In this document: in pieces, positions 39,594 to 49,000 of the stretch
Position numbering within the stretch: position 1 is the first letter of the stretch
How the letters are laid out: every line of letters begins with the position of its first letter
Origin: Actinomadura xylanilytica
GTDB taxonomy: Bacteria > Actinomycetota > Actinomycetes > Streptosporangiales > Streptosporangiaceae
Assembly: GCF_030283145.1 (NCBI RefSeq)
Contig: NZ_JASNWE010000002.1
Coordinates: forward strand, 124,001-188,000
Direction: 5' to 3'
DNA: 64,000 nucleotides
Program-made: the position numbers and the translations under genes
The notes under the pieces: generated by a model
The model's database searches: none
What the model saw: the letters and a program-made list of their open reading frames with translations, nothing else
What the model was told of the DNA's origin: nothing

Positions 39594-39671
39594 AGGCGAG
39601 GACGCCGGGCCGGGCGTTGGAAACACAGCCGCCAGGCGAGGACGCCGGGCCGGGCGTTTGTAAGCACAGCC
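39594..39671. repeat. two imperfect 37-38 bp direct repeats
   Basis: Units 39594-39630 and 39634-39671 share AGGCGAGGACGCCGGGCCGG and end in CACAGCC. The second runs up to the stop of the 147-residue gene. Each contains GGCG...CGCC self-complementarity. Confidence 0.85.
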
Positions 39672-40114
39672 TAGAACGCGGTCGTGTTGCCGTTGTTGGA
39701 GCTCGAGGTGCCGGAGGTGGAGACGCCGTTGGCGGTGGCGGTGTTGTTGGTCTCCATGTCCTCGTAGTTCTCGACGGCCTTCTCCAGGGCGTCGATGACG
39801 GACTTGTAGCTGGTCAGGAACGAGTTGTACTGGGTGTTGAGGTTGCTATAGGCGGCCGAGGTGCTCGCCTGGAGGCTCTGCGCGGCGGGGTAGTCGCCCA
39901 GCTGGGCCGTGGTGATGTTCCCGTTGGACTGGATGTCGTTCAGGGTGCCGCTGCCGTCGCTGTAGGCCTCGTAGTCGTCCCGGAGGATCTTGAGGATCTT
40001 CTTGACGTCGTCCTTGTCGATATCGAGCTCTTTGCCCGAGGCCAGTCCAGGCCAGGACGGGTCAAGGGAGAAGCCCCCGTATCCGCCGCCTCCACCGCCT
40101 TCGTACGCAACCAT
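39671..40114 (-). CDS. helical ESX-associated protein, S/T/N-rich tail
   Basis: 147 residues. A glycine run (EGGGGGGYGG) at the start is followed by SWPGL, two long helices (DKDDVKKILKILRDDYEAYS and LNTQYNSFLTSYKSVIDALE), and a 25-residue tail made of T, S, N, G and A (SGTSSSNNGNTT). The composition is much less GC-driven than that of its neighbours. The helical hairpin suggests a WXG100/EspA-like secreted partner. No firm family is recognised. Confidence 0.6.
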   Translation of the reverse strand: MVAYEGGGGGGYGGFSLDPSWPGLASGKELDIDKDDVKKILKILRDDYEAYSDGSGTLNDIQSNGNITTAQLGDYPAAQSLQASTSAAYSNLNTQYNSFLTSYKSVIDALEKAVENYEDMETNNTATANGVSTSGTSSSNNGNTTAF

Positions 40115-40249
40115 GTCAGCCTCCTGCGGGCCGAGCCGGCCCGCTGCCTGTTCCCTCTGTCGACAACAACCGGGGGGCCGGACTCCCGGCCCCCGTCGTC
40201 TCCCCCGTCCGGCCGTCCGGATCCGCCCGGACGGCCGGTCCCGGCCTCG

Positions 40250-40537
40250 TCAGCCGATCAGCTGCTGGTTCGTCCGAACCGTGCTCTGCCCGGTCTCGGA
40301 CGAGGAGTTGATGACCACGCCGAGCTGGTTCATGACCTTGCCGATGTCGGCCGCGGCGTTGTCCCACTCGCGCTTGGCCTGCATGTAGCCGTCCTTGGCG
40401 CCGTCACTCCACTGCCCGAGCTTCTGCTCGATCGACTTCTCGAGGTCGTTGAGCTCCGACTCCATGGCGGCGTACTTCTGCTGGAACGCGGCGTATGCCT
40501 GCTGCATAGCGCCGAAGTTCATCGAGCTGTAGCTCAT
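40250..40537 (-). CDS. esxA: WXG100 protein (EsxA-like)
   Basis: 95 residues, the standard WXG100 length. The helix-turn-helix has the turn GQWSDGAKDGY in place of W-x-G, flanked by helices MQQAYAAFQQKYAAMESELN and onward. It is paired with the next WXG100 gene 40 bases upstream, so the two probably form the secreted EsxA/EsxB-type dimer of this locus. The C-terminus (QLIG) does not show a clear YxxxD/E export signal. Confidence 0.8.
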   Translation of the reverse strand: MSYSSMNFGAMQQAYAAFQQKYAAMESELNDLEKSIEQKLGQWSDGAKDGYMQAKREWDNAAADIGKVMNQLGVVINSSSETGQSTVRTNQQLIG

Positions 40538-40577
40538 AATTCCTCCGTACCTGCGTGTCTGGGCATCGGGTCAGTGG

Positions 40578-40886
40578 TCAGAGGAGACCGGCGATCCGGT
40601 TGACTTCCTGCTCCTGCTGGTCCTCGCTGGCCTGGTAATTGATCTTTACCTGGACGAGCGTCTCGTGGAGGCGGTTCAGCGCCTGGAGGACCTTGTCGAG
40701 GTCACCGTCGAACTCGGTGTAGACCTTGGTGAAGGCGCTGGAGGCGGCGCCCTTCCACATGCCCTGGAGCTGCTGGTGCTCATTGCCCAGGTCGCTCTTG
40801 ATCTTGTTGAGCGTCTGGCCGGCCTCTTCGACGCGCTGCGCCGCCTGAGCCATTTCATGTCTGTCTTGTGAAGACGTCTGACCCAT
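40578..40886 (-). CDS. esxB: WXG100 protein (EsxB-like)
   Basis: 102 residues with the canonical turn GMWKGAASSAF (W-K-G) between two helices. The C-terminal helix carries YQASEDQQEQE, which fits the Y-x3-[DE] export signal read by EccC. First gene of the esxB-esxA pair and preceded by a 285-bp spacer that should contain its promoter. Confidence 0.85.
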   Translation of the reverse strand: MGQTSSQDRHEMAQAAQRVEEAGQTLNKIKSDLGNEHQQLQGMWKGAASSAFTKVYTEFDGDLDKVLQALNRLHETLVQVKINYQASEDQQEQEVNRIAGLL

Positions 40887-41171
40887 CAGTCACCCTTTCC
40901 ACATACGTCTGCGATGTTGTGAGATGCGGCGAACGCCACGAAGGTTCCCGGGCAGATGGATCTTTCTCAGGAGCCACATCACACCCGGCGGATGGTCCAG
41001 CCACGGCCCGACCACACTAGGCAAAAGCCACATCTATGGTCGATCTACCCAAGGGGTCCAGCCAATCCCGGTCACCGACCCGTGATCGATCCGTGACCGC
41101 GGCGTCCACCCGTCACACCGGCCGCCCATGACACTCCGACCCCGCGAGTCACCCCTGGGATACCGAGTGGG

Positions 41172-41462
41172 TCAGGCCCAGATCTTGGAGTTGGCCTGCT
41201 CCGCCTTCTTGTAGTTCTCGCTCGCCGTCCGGATCGCCTCGGAGAACTCCTTGACCGCCTTGGCCTGCTCCTTCGCCGCCGCGTCCCACTTCTTCTTGGA
41301 GTCGAAGTAGGCGTCGCGGGCGTCGTCCTCCCACTTGGCCAGGGTGGTCTGGAGATCGCCTTCGAGCTCGTCCAGCAGCTCGACCATCTCGCTGTTCTTG
41401 CTCTTGAACATCTCCTCGGCCTTCTGAAGCGCCGAGTAGGTCACGCCGAACGCCTCGCCCAC
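41172..41462 (-). CDS. third WXG100-type protein
   Basis: 96 residues from GTG 41462, with GAGGAGGAG just upstream (an in-frame ATG further upstream at 41525 is less likely). The helical hairpin has the turn AKWEDDARDAYF in place of WXG, and Lys/Glu-rich helices. C-terminal YKKAEQAN offers a Y-x3-E signal. It lies between eccB and the esx pair. A partner, homodimer or chaperone role is possible. Confidence 0.75.
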   Translation of the reverse strand: MGEAFGVTYSALQKAEEMFKSKNSEMVELLDELEGDLQTTLAKWEDDARDAYFDSKKKWDAAAKEQAKAVKEFSEAIRTASENYKKAEQANSKIWA

Positions 41463-41540
41463 GCTCTCCTCCTCCGTCTCCCCTGCACCAGCCAGGAGAA
41501 TATCCAGCCGATCAGGACACACCATGATTTTTTTACGCGA

Positions 41541-42983
41541 TTAGTGACGCACGTTCCCGGCCGTGTTGGCCTGAGGCGGGTTCTTCGGATCGAGCACTTC
41601 CAGGCCGGGGCCCTGGGGCAGCAGGCGCAGCAGGTCGGCCGGCACCGGTGTCGCGTCGCTGTCCTTGCCCGGCCCGATGGTGTAGCCGAGCGCCTTGGCC
41701 GCGTCCGCGTTCTTCAGCGGGTACTTGCGGCCGTCGTCGCCGATGAAGCTGAACGAGTTGGGCGCGCCGGCCTGGCCGTTGCTCGCCAGGGCGCTGGCCA
41801 CCACCCCGCTGCCGGGCGGCAGGACGACGCTGTCGACACCGATGCCGGTGCCGGCCGCCTGCGTCGTCGGCATCGGCAGGTCGGTGCCGCCGCCGGTGGT
41901 CAGACGGGGCGTGACCTTGCCCCCGCCGCTCTCCTTGTAGACCACGCAGAGGGCCTCCTTCGGGTCGTACCGCACCACCGAGACCCTGGTCTCGGGCAGC
42001 CCGTTCGCCGGGATGCTCTGCCGCTGGCCACCACCGGTCACCATGCTCGGCTGGATCGCCGACGCCGGCGGCATCGTGGCGTACGCCCGGGTCGACTGGA
42101 TCAACTGCGCCTGCGCCCAGGTGATGGACGCGAAACCGTTCTGCCGCAGCACGTACCAGTCGTCGTTCTCGCCCTTCTCGACGAAGTTGACCTGCCCGAT
42201 CCGGCCCTTGACGCCGTTCGGCGTCTGGACCTGCCGGCCGAAGCCGGCGATCTGCGGCGCCGAGTAGTCGGGCCCCTGCGGCAGCGCGTTGACGAAGGTC
42301 GGCGAGACCGGGGCCGGGGTCGGGGAGCCCAGCACGGTCATGCCGCCGGGGCTCACCTTCATCCGCAGGTTGTTCCAGATGAGCCAGTTCTCGTTGGCAG
42401 CGGCGACCACCACCCCGGCATCGTCGGCCAGCACCCGGCCGCCCACCTCCTTGCCGCCGACCATCGACACGACCGGACGCGGCACCCCGGACGTGCCCGT
42501 CGCGGTGCGGACGCAGACCGACCAGGGGCCCTTCACCAGCCGCTTGGCCTCGGGGATGGAGTCGGGCGCCCCGGCGATCCCGATCATCGGACCGCGCGGG
42601 AACCTGGCGATCGACTTCGAGGACACCGACTTCTGCTTGCCGCCGCCGCCGACCGCCAGCTTCGCCGAGGCGTAGTTGGCCACCGGGCAGAGCACGTTGT
42701 CCTTCTGCCCCTGCGGGATGCACCAGACGAAGCGGGTCCCGGTCTGCTTGTCGATGAGCAGGGTCTGCGGGTCGTCCAGGCCCTTGCCGCCCCCGCCGAC
42801 CAGGATGCCGGCGATGCCGAAGCCCGCTGCGACCAGGACGGCGACCATGATTCCCGAAAAGGTGCCGATGTTCAGCCGCTTCAGCGGCTGCTCGGGGAAG
42901 TCCGGCTCGCCGAGGATCAGGGCCTGCGAGGCGCGCTGGGTCATCAGCCGGTGCGCCTGGAGGAGATCTCGTTTGGTCTGCAT
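41541..42983 (-). CDS. eccB: ESX membrane complex protein EccB
   Basis: 480 residues with GGGAGAGG upstream of ATG 42983. The hallmark N-terminus QTKRDLLQAHRLMTQR is followed by one membrane helix (about 43-65). A large outer domain has two cysteines (VWCIPQG and VLCPVANY, and further VCVRT and LCVVY) and a C-terminal LLRLLPQGPGLE. EccB is a single-pass core subunit of the T7SS pore with its repeat domain outside the membrane. It follows eccD by 33 bases in the same direction. Confidence 0.93.
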   Translation of the reverse strand: MQTKRDLLQAHRLMTQRASQALILGEPDFPEQPLKRLNIGTFSGIMVAVLVAAGFGIAGILVGGGGKGLDDPQTLLIDKQTGTRFVWCIPQGQKDNVLCPVANYASAKLAVGGGGKQKSVSSKSIARFPRGPMIGIAGAPDSIPEAKRLVKGPWSVCVRTATGTSGVPRPVVSMVGGKEVGGRVLADDAGVVVAAANENWLIWNNLRMKVSPGGMTVLGSPTPAPVSPTFVNALPQGPDYSAPQIAGFGRQVQTPNGVKGRIGQVNFVEKGENDDWYVLRQNGFASITWAQAQLIQSTRAYATMPPASAIQPSMVTGGGQRQSIPANGLPETRVSVVRYDPKEALCVVYKESGGGKVTPRLTTGGGTDLPMPTTQAAGTGIGVDSVVLPPGSGVVASALASNGQAGAPNSFSFIGDDGRKYPLKNADAAKALGYTIGPGKDSDATPVPADLLRLLPQGPGLEVLDPKNPPQANTAGNVRH

Positions 42984-43016
42984 CTACCCGTGCCTCTCCC
43001 TCACCCGTCCGCGTGG

Positions 43017-44414
43017 TCAGCCCGTGAGCCCGCGCGCCCACTCGAAGACCCCGGCGACCCCGAGCGCGAGCGGGATCAGCGCGACGACGAAGAGGATCTC
43101 GACGATGTCGCCGGCCCGGCCCCAGAACGGTGTCAGCCGGTTCTTCGGCAGCCATATGCCGACGCCGACCGCGATGCCGGAGACGACCAGGGTCGGCAGC
43201 AGGATCCCCCCGAGCAGGAAGACCTGCGAGTCGAGGCCGAACGCGGTGCCGACCGCCAGGACGGCCAGGCCGAAGACGCCGGGCACCAGCATCCAGAGCT
43301 TCTGCGCGCGCCCGCTGAACATCCGCGCGCGCAGCAGCAGCGCCAGCGCCAGCACCACGCACATGGCCGGGGCGACCCAGCCGCTGGCGAACGCCAGCGG
43401 GATCGAGGCGCCCATCGCGGTCAGGCCGAGCCCGGAGACGCCGCCGGTGACGAACCGGTCGGCGGCGGCGGTGCGGTCGAGGACCTGCTTGCCGTCCACC
43501 ATCAGCGTGTCGCGGCGCAGGTCGTCGGCGCTGTTGGGGACCGGCGGGAGCTTGACCCTGGCCAGCTTGAACGCCACGCCCGGCAGCAGCGGGGTCAGCG
43601 CGAGCGCCACCGACACGGTGATCGCGGCGATGCCCGCCGAGTCGAAGTCCAGGACCAGCGACAGCCCGGTGGTGATCGCGCCGAGCAGCGCGGCGACGGA
43701 CACGCCGTAGAAGACCGGCAGCCCGTCGGCGATGGCGACGCCGCAGATCGTCGCGGCCAGCACGACCGCGCCGAACCCGGCCAGCAGGTTGAGCGAGTCG
43801 AGGTCGGTCAGCGCCTTGTCCTGGGCCGGGCCGAGGAACCCGGCGAGGAAGGCGTACGGCAGCGCCGCGTAGCCGAGCGCCGCGCCCGCCCCCGCGTCGC
43901 CGGCCGCCCGCGACAGCGCGACGGCCGCGATGAGCAGCAGCACCGCCACACCGCCGGCGGCGATCGCGGGCACCAGCCAGGACGGACCGGTCAGCAGCAG
44001 GGTGATCGCGCCGACGACCAGGCCGGTGACGCCCCAGCCGAGCGCGAAGGTGCGGGCGGACTCGGGCCGCCAGCGTCCGGGGCGGTCCTTGACCCCGGTC
44101 GCGACGACGTCGGGGACGTCGTCGAAGGCGAGGTCGGGCAGCTGCGCCATCCGCGGGCGCAGGTAGATCAGGTCACCGTCGCGCAGCCCGACCTGGGCCG
44201 GTGTGGCCGCGGGCTGGAACGGCGCCTCGTCGATCTTCTGTAAGACCCAGCCGCCGTGCGCGAGGCCCGCGTCCGCGAGATCCTGCCCGGCGTAGTGCAG
44301 CATCGTGGGGTAGAGCTCGGCGAAGGTGGCGTCGGCGGGCAGCGCGATGTCGACCCTCCGCTGCGGTCCGACGACCGTGATCCGGCAGAGGTCAGCTCCG
44401 GGGGGCGCGCTCAC
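43017..44414 (-). CDS. eccD: ESX membrane complex protein EccD
   Basis: 465 residues from GTG 44414 (GAGGAAG upstream). Residues 1-90 form the ubiquitin-like YukD domain (CRITVVGPQRRVDIALPADA). About eleven membrane helices follow. EccD forms the membrane vestibule of the T7SS pore. The linker EDVPDVVATG-type region joining the two parts is present. The gene heads a leftward run eccD-eccB-WXG-esxB-esxA and is separated from the next upstream gene by a long spacer. Confidence 0.93.
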   Translation of the reverse strand: MSAPPGADLCRITVVGPQRRVDIALPADATFAELYPTMLHYAGQDLADAGLAHGGWVLQKIDEAPFQPAATPAQVGLRDGDLIYLRPRMAQLPDLAFDDVPDVVATGVKDRPGRWRPESARTFALGWGVTGLVVGAITLLLTGPSWLVPAIAAGGVAVLLLIAAVALSRAAGDAGAGAALGYAALPYAFLAGFLGPAQDKALTDLDSLNLLAGFGAVVLAATICGVAIADGLPVFYGVSVAALLGAITTGLSLVLDFDSAGIAAITVSVALALTPLLPGVAFKLARVKLPPVPNSADDLRRDTLMVDGKQVLDRTAAADRFVTGGVSGLGLTAMGASIPLAFASGWVAPAMCVVLALALLLRARMFSGRAQKLWMLVPGVFGLAVLAVGTAFGLDSQVFLLGGILLPTLVVSGIAVGVGIWLPKNRLTPFWGRAGDIVEILFVVALIPLALGVAGVFEWARGLTG

Positions 44415-44969
44415 GACTTCCTCGCAAGTAATCCGTTGTGGGGGTAATGAAGCCGCCATGCGCGGTTGCACGCGCGCTGCCTCGTTCACCCTTGTGCTGG
44501 TCAAGACCCTAGATAATGCAAATCCCATGAACCCTGGGCAACGTTCACGTGACGGATACGACCGGTTGGGCACTGTTCCATATCGATCGGCCGATCGCAC
44601 CCTGATCTTCCTGCCGCCGGACGCCGGACGGCGCACCGGCCCGCCCTTTCGGCGATCTCGCCCGGGGTGATAGACGAGCGATCGGCGACCGAAGTTCATG
44701 GAGTCCGCGCTCCGATTCGATCTACGTTCGCCGGGGCGGCGCGGATGTCGGTGCGGCCTGCGCCAGGTGCGTTCGGCGAGCACGGCGGCGTTCCGGCCCA
44801 GCACATTCCACGCATCGCGATGCGGCCCATTGGCACAGGGACATGACACCCGTGCGGGTGCGGGAGAAAAGGTCCGGCAAGACGCACCGAATGTGCGCCG
44901 CCGGCGCGGACCAACGGCCACGGGGCGGGAGCCGGCCGCGCCGGGACGACCCCGCCGGGCCCGTGCCGG
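44415..44969. other. 555-bp intergenic region upstream of eccD
   Basis: No convincing gene was found on either strand; the open frames here have arginine/alanine shadow composition. The left half is less GC-rich. TTGTGC, a 16-base gap and TAATGC (about 44492-44519) resemble a rightward promoter, but no rightward gene follows. It should contain the eccD promoter and may hold an unannotated RNA. Confidence 0.45.
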
Positions 44970-45302
44970 TCAGCCGTTGAGGGCGGTGGAGATCGACGTG
45001 ATCTCGCCGACCATCTCCTCTTCGGCGCGCTCGTGATTGTCGGCCATCTCCATCAACTTCTCGCCGAGCGCCGCCAGGTCCTCGGCCGCACCGCTGAACG
45101 ACTCTCCGGCCTTGGTCTGCACCGCGGTGTAGGACTCGCCGATCAGCATCCCGATGTCGTCGCCACCCCAGGGGGCGCCCATGCCCTCGACGCCGGACAC
45201 CAGGTTCCGCCACTCCGCCGCCAGCCGCTCGCCCGCCGAGGCCAGACCGCTCGCGGCGGCCCGCAGCGTCTGCGGCTGGACGGTGTACCCGTCCGCGGTC
45301 AC
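44970..45302 (-). CDS. WXG100-like protein (EspC/EsxB type)
   Basis: 110 residues from GTG 45302, which overlaps the upstream YbaB-like stop as GTGA. Helices flank the turn APWGGDDIG (W-G-G), with SYTAVQTKAGESFSGAAEDL after it, similar to ESX-1 secretion-associated proteins of the DUF2580/WXG group. The coupling to an EspL-like protein suggests that the latter acts as chaperone or stabiliser. Confidence 0.72.
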   Translation of the reverse strand: MTADGYTVQPQTLRAAASGLASAGERLAAEWRNLVSGVEGMGAPWGGDDIGMLIGESYTAVQTKAGESFSGAAEDLAALGEKLMEMADNHERAEEEMVGEITSISTALNG

Positions 45303-45745
45303 CGGCGGCCTCCGATCTTGGAGATCGTGTCGCTGAGCGCCTGCGTGATCATCTCCATCTGCCGCATGCCCTCGTTCTGGACCTGCTCGACCTGCCGGCC
45401 GAGGGCCTCGACGTCCGGCGCCCCGGCGGCGGCAGCGGCGGCTCCGGCGGAGTTGGCGCGCAGGTCGTCGAGCGCGGCGTTCACCGCGAGCACGAGCTGC
45501 TCGCCGAGCTCGGCGGAGGCCATCCGCATCGCGCGCGGGTCGAGTTCGACGCTCTTGAGCCGGCCGCCGACGGACGCGGTCGCCTTCACCCGGCCCTCGG
45601 CCGCCTCGCCGACGCCCTGGACCGCCTCTCCCTCGGCCGCGGGATCCGCCGGGGCTGAGCCGGACCGCATGGACTCGAGCGTCCGGCGCGCCTCGGACAA
45701 CATGGAGTCGAGATCGGCCGCCGAGAAATCCGCCAAGACGGTCAT
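45299..45745 (-). CDS. YbaB/EspL-like protein B
   Basis: 148 residues. Helix, beta meander (VKATASVGGRLKSVELDPRAMRM), then helices ending IGGRR. It shares the LDPRAMRM motif with the paralogues at 31796 and 50053. Fold family YbaB/EbfC; the ESX relative is EspL. Its gene is divergent from eccC, and TATGAT lies 33 bases upstream of ATG 45745. Confidence 0.68.
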   Translation of the reverse strand: MTVLADFSAADLDSMLSEARRTLESMRSGSAPADPAAEGEAVQGVGEAAEGRVKATASVGGRLKSVELDPRAMRMASAELGEQLVLAVNAALDDLRANSAGAAAAAAGAPDVEALGRQVEQVQNEGMRQMEMITQALSDTISKIGGRR

Positions 45746-46076
45746 CCCTCCGTGTGAACAACATGGGTCTTAACGGGATCATAACGAGCCGAAAGCCTTC
45801 GGGGCCGGGGAGCTCGGGATCCGCCGGGACGCCGGGGAGACGGCTCTGACCAGCCACTTGGGACCGAAACGACCTCGGAATGCCCGAAATACGGCCCGGG
45901 GCGGCAGTAGTGGGGGGCCTCTACCATTTGGTCGATTCGGTGAAGAACACGGGAACAGATGACCCTGGTGCACCGGGGTCACCCCCGGTCAGGGTGACGG
46001 TCCGGCCGGGGTGTGAGGTGACCGGCCCAGGCTCTGGCCTGACCTGGCCAACGGGTCCGCATGGGAGGAAGCGAAC
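45746..46076. other. 331-bp divergent control region of eccC and the espL-like operon
   Basis: Holds no gene. TATGAT at 45778-45783 (minus strand) is a likely -10 for the leftward pair. A near-perfect 22-base palindrome at 45960-45981 (TGACCCTGGTG with CACCGGGGTCA, one mismatch) and further GGTCA/TGACC half-sites up to 46045 could bind a regulator ahead of eccC. Confidence 0.5.
45960..45981. promoter_or_regulatory. 22-base palindrome, candidate operator before eccC
   Basis: TGACCCTGGTG is mirrored by CACCGGGGTCA with one mismatch. It lies 95 bases upstream of the eccC GTG. Several TGACC/GGTCA half-sites follow. A dimeric regulator site is inferred; the protein is unknown. Confidence 0.4.
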
Positions 46077-49000
46077 GTGAGCACGGTTGTCGTCCGGCGC
46101 CGGGAGCGACGGAAACCCCCGGCCCTGCCACGGGGTGAGGTTCTGCTGGAGTCCCCGCCAGAGCTGCCCGAGGTCGTCCCGCAAGGTTTCCAGGCGGTGC
46201 TGACGTACCTGCCGATGCTCGCCGGCTCGGGTGCGATGGTCTTCATGATGGTCGGCCGCGGGGGCGGCACCATGCAGTACGTCGCGGGCGGCATGTTCGC
46301 CGTCTCCATGTTCGGCATGATGCTCGGCCAGGTCGGCCGCGGCAACGGCGAGCGCAAGGTCAAGCTCAACAACGAGCGCCGCGACTACCTGCGGTACCTC
46401 GGCCAGGTGCGGCGCCGCGTCCGCGCCGCCGCCAAGCAGCAGCGCGAGGCCCTGGAGTGGGGCAGCCCCGACCCCGAGTCGCTGTGGTCGCTGGTGATGA
46501 GCGCGCGGCTGTGGGAGCGGCGCCCGCCGGACGACGACTTCGGCCAGGTCCGCGTCGGCACCGGCGCGCAGAAGCTGGCCGTCCAGCTCGTCTCCCCCGA
46601 GACCAAGCCGGTCGAGGACCTCGAGCCGATGAGCGCCGGCGCGCTGCGCCGGTTCATGCGCACCCACGCCAACGTGCCGAACCTGCCGATCTCGGTCTCG
46701 CTGCGGTCCTTCTCCCGGATCGTCCCGCACGGCGACCCCGAGGCCGTCTACGGCATGGTCCGCGCGATGATCACGCAGATCGCCGCGTTCCACTCCCCCG
46801 ACGACGTGCAGATCTCGATCTGCGCCGCGCGCCAGCGGCTGCCCTGGTGGCAGTGGGTCAAGTGGCTGCCGCACAACCTGCACCCGACCGAGCACGACGC
46901 GGCCGGCCAGGTCCGGCTGACGAGCGAGAGCATGGCCACGCTGGAGGCGATGTTCGGGCAGGCCGTCAAGGACCGGCCCCGGTTCACCCCCGGCATGTCG
47001 CAGGACGACCTGCCCTACCACATCATCATCATGGACGGCGGGCAGGCGTCCTACGACTCCCAGCTCGCCGCCGACGGCATCGAGGGCGTCTGCATCATCG
47101 ACCTCACCGGGTCGACCGCGCCGACGCACGAGTCGACGATGCTGCGGCTGGAGGTGCAGAAGGAGCAGATCGCGCGGCTCACCAAGGACCGCACCGGCAA
47201 GGACGTCTACACCCGGATCGGCAAGCCCGACACGATCACTCTCCAGCAGGCCGAGGCGCTCGCCCGGCAGCTCGCGCCGCTGCGCGCCAGCGGCCTCCAG
47301 GGCCCGGAGGAGGACGCGCTGTCCTCCGCGACCACGATGACCTCGCTGCTGGGCATCGAGAACCCCTTCAGCGTCGACCCGGCCGAGGTGTGGCGGCCCC
47401 GCGCGCCACGCAACCGGCTGCGCGTCCCGATCGGCATCGACCCGGACGGGCGGCCCGTCTCCCTCGACATCAAGGAGTCGGCGCAGGGCGGCATGGGCCC
47501 GCACGGCCTGTGCATCGGCGCCACCGGCTCGGGCAAGTCCGAACTGCTGCGCACGCTGGTGCTCGGGCTCGCGACGACGCACTCGTCCGAGGTGCTCAAC
47601 TTCGTGCTCGTCGACTTCAAGGGCGGCGCGACGTTCCTCGGCATGGACGAGCTGAACCACGTGTCGGCCGTCATCACCAACCTCGAGGACGAGCTCCCGC
47701 TGGTCGACCGCATGTACGCGGCGCTCGAAGGCGAGATGGTCCGGCGGCAGGAGTACCTGCGCTCGTCCGGCAACTACGCCTCGCTGCGCGACTACGAGAA
47801 GGCGCGCGAGCAGGGCGCCGCCCTCAAGCCGATGCCGACGCTGTTCCTGGTGCTGGACGAGTTCTCCGAGCTGCTGTCGGCCAAGCCCGAGTTCGCCGAC
47901 CTGTTCGTCATGATCGGACGGCTCGGCCGGTCCCTCGGCGTGCACATCCTGCTGGCCTCGCAGCGGCTGGAGGAGGGCAAGCTCCGCGGCCTCGACACGC
48001 ACCTGTCGTACCGGATCGGGCTGCGCACCTTCTCCGCGCAGGAGTCGCGGGTGGTGCTCGGCTCGCCCGACGCCTACGAGCTGCCGTCGGCGCCCGGCCA
48101 CGGCTACATGAAGTTCGGCACCGAGTCGATGACCCGGTTCCGCGCGGCGTACGTGTCCGGCCCCGCCACCGAGGACCTCCAGCCCGCGCAGAAGAAGGGC
48201 AAGCAGCACCTCCGGCAGGTCGTGCCGTACATCCCCGACTACATCCGGCCGCAGGTCATCGACGAGCCCGGCCAGAAGGAGGAGCAGAAGGAGGAGTCGC
48301 AGGCGTCGCTGTTCGACGTGGTGGTCAAGCAGCTCGAGGGGCACGGCCCGCCCGCGCACGAGATCTGGCTCCCGCCGCTCGACGTCCCGCCCACGCTGGA
48401 CGAGCTGCTGCCGACCCTCGCGGTCGTCCCCGGACTCGGGCTGACCTCGCAGAACGACGCCTGGCGCAACCGGCTGCACGCGATCACCGGCATCGTCGAC
48501 CGGCCGTTCCACCAGCGCCGCGACCCGATGTACACCGACCTGTCCGGCGCGGCCGGCAACGTCGGCATCGCCGGGGCGCCGCAGAGCGGCAAGTCGACGA
48601 TGCTGCGCACGCTGATCGCCTCGCTCGCCGTGCTGCACACCCCGCAGCAGGTGCAGTTCTACTGCCTCGACTTCGGCGGCGGCACGCTGGCCGCGTTCGA
48701 GGAGCTGCCACACGTCGGCGGCATCGCGACCCGCCTCGACGCCGACCGGGTCCGCCGCACCGTCGCCGAGGTCACCTCGCTGCTCGAACAGCGCGAGCGC
48801 GAGTTCGCCGAGCGCGGCATCGACGGCATGGCCACCTACCGGCGGATGCGCGCCGCCGGCGAGATCCCCGGCGACGGCTACGGCGACGTGTTCCTCGTCG
48901 TGGACGGCTGGATGACGGTCCGCCAGGACTACGAGAACATCGAGCCGGTCATCACCGACCTGACCTCGCGCGGCCTCGGCTACGGCATCCACGTCATCGC

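Noticed and set aside
39434..41545. Shared 10-mer CGCGATTAGT near 39434 and 41536 as an ESX regulator site
   Set aside because: Only two copies, at different distances from the starts (one overlaps the eccB end); could be chance.
41544..44243. 899-codon plus-strand frame over eccB and eccD
   Set aside because: Antisense to two conserved ESX genes; low-complexity composition.
44698..45036. Plus-strand 112-codon frame in the eccD upstream region
   Set aside because: Arginine- and alanine-rich, overlaps the real gene at 44970-45302 and has no ribosome site.
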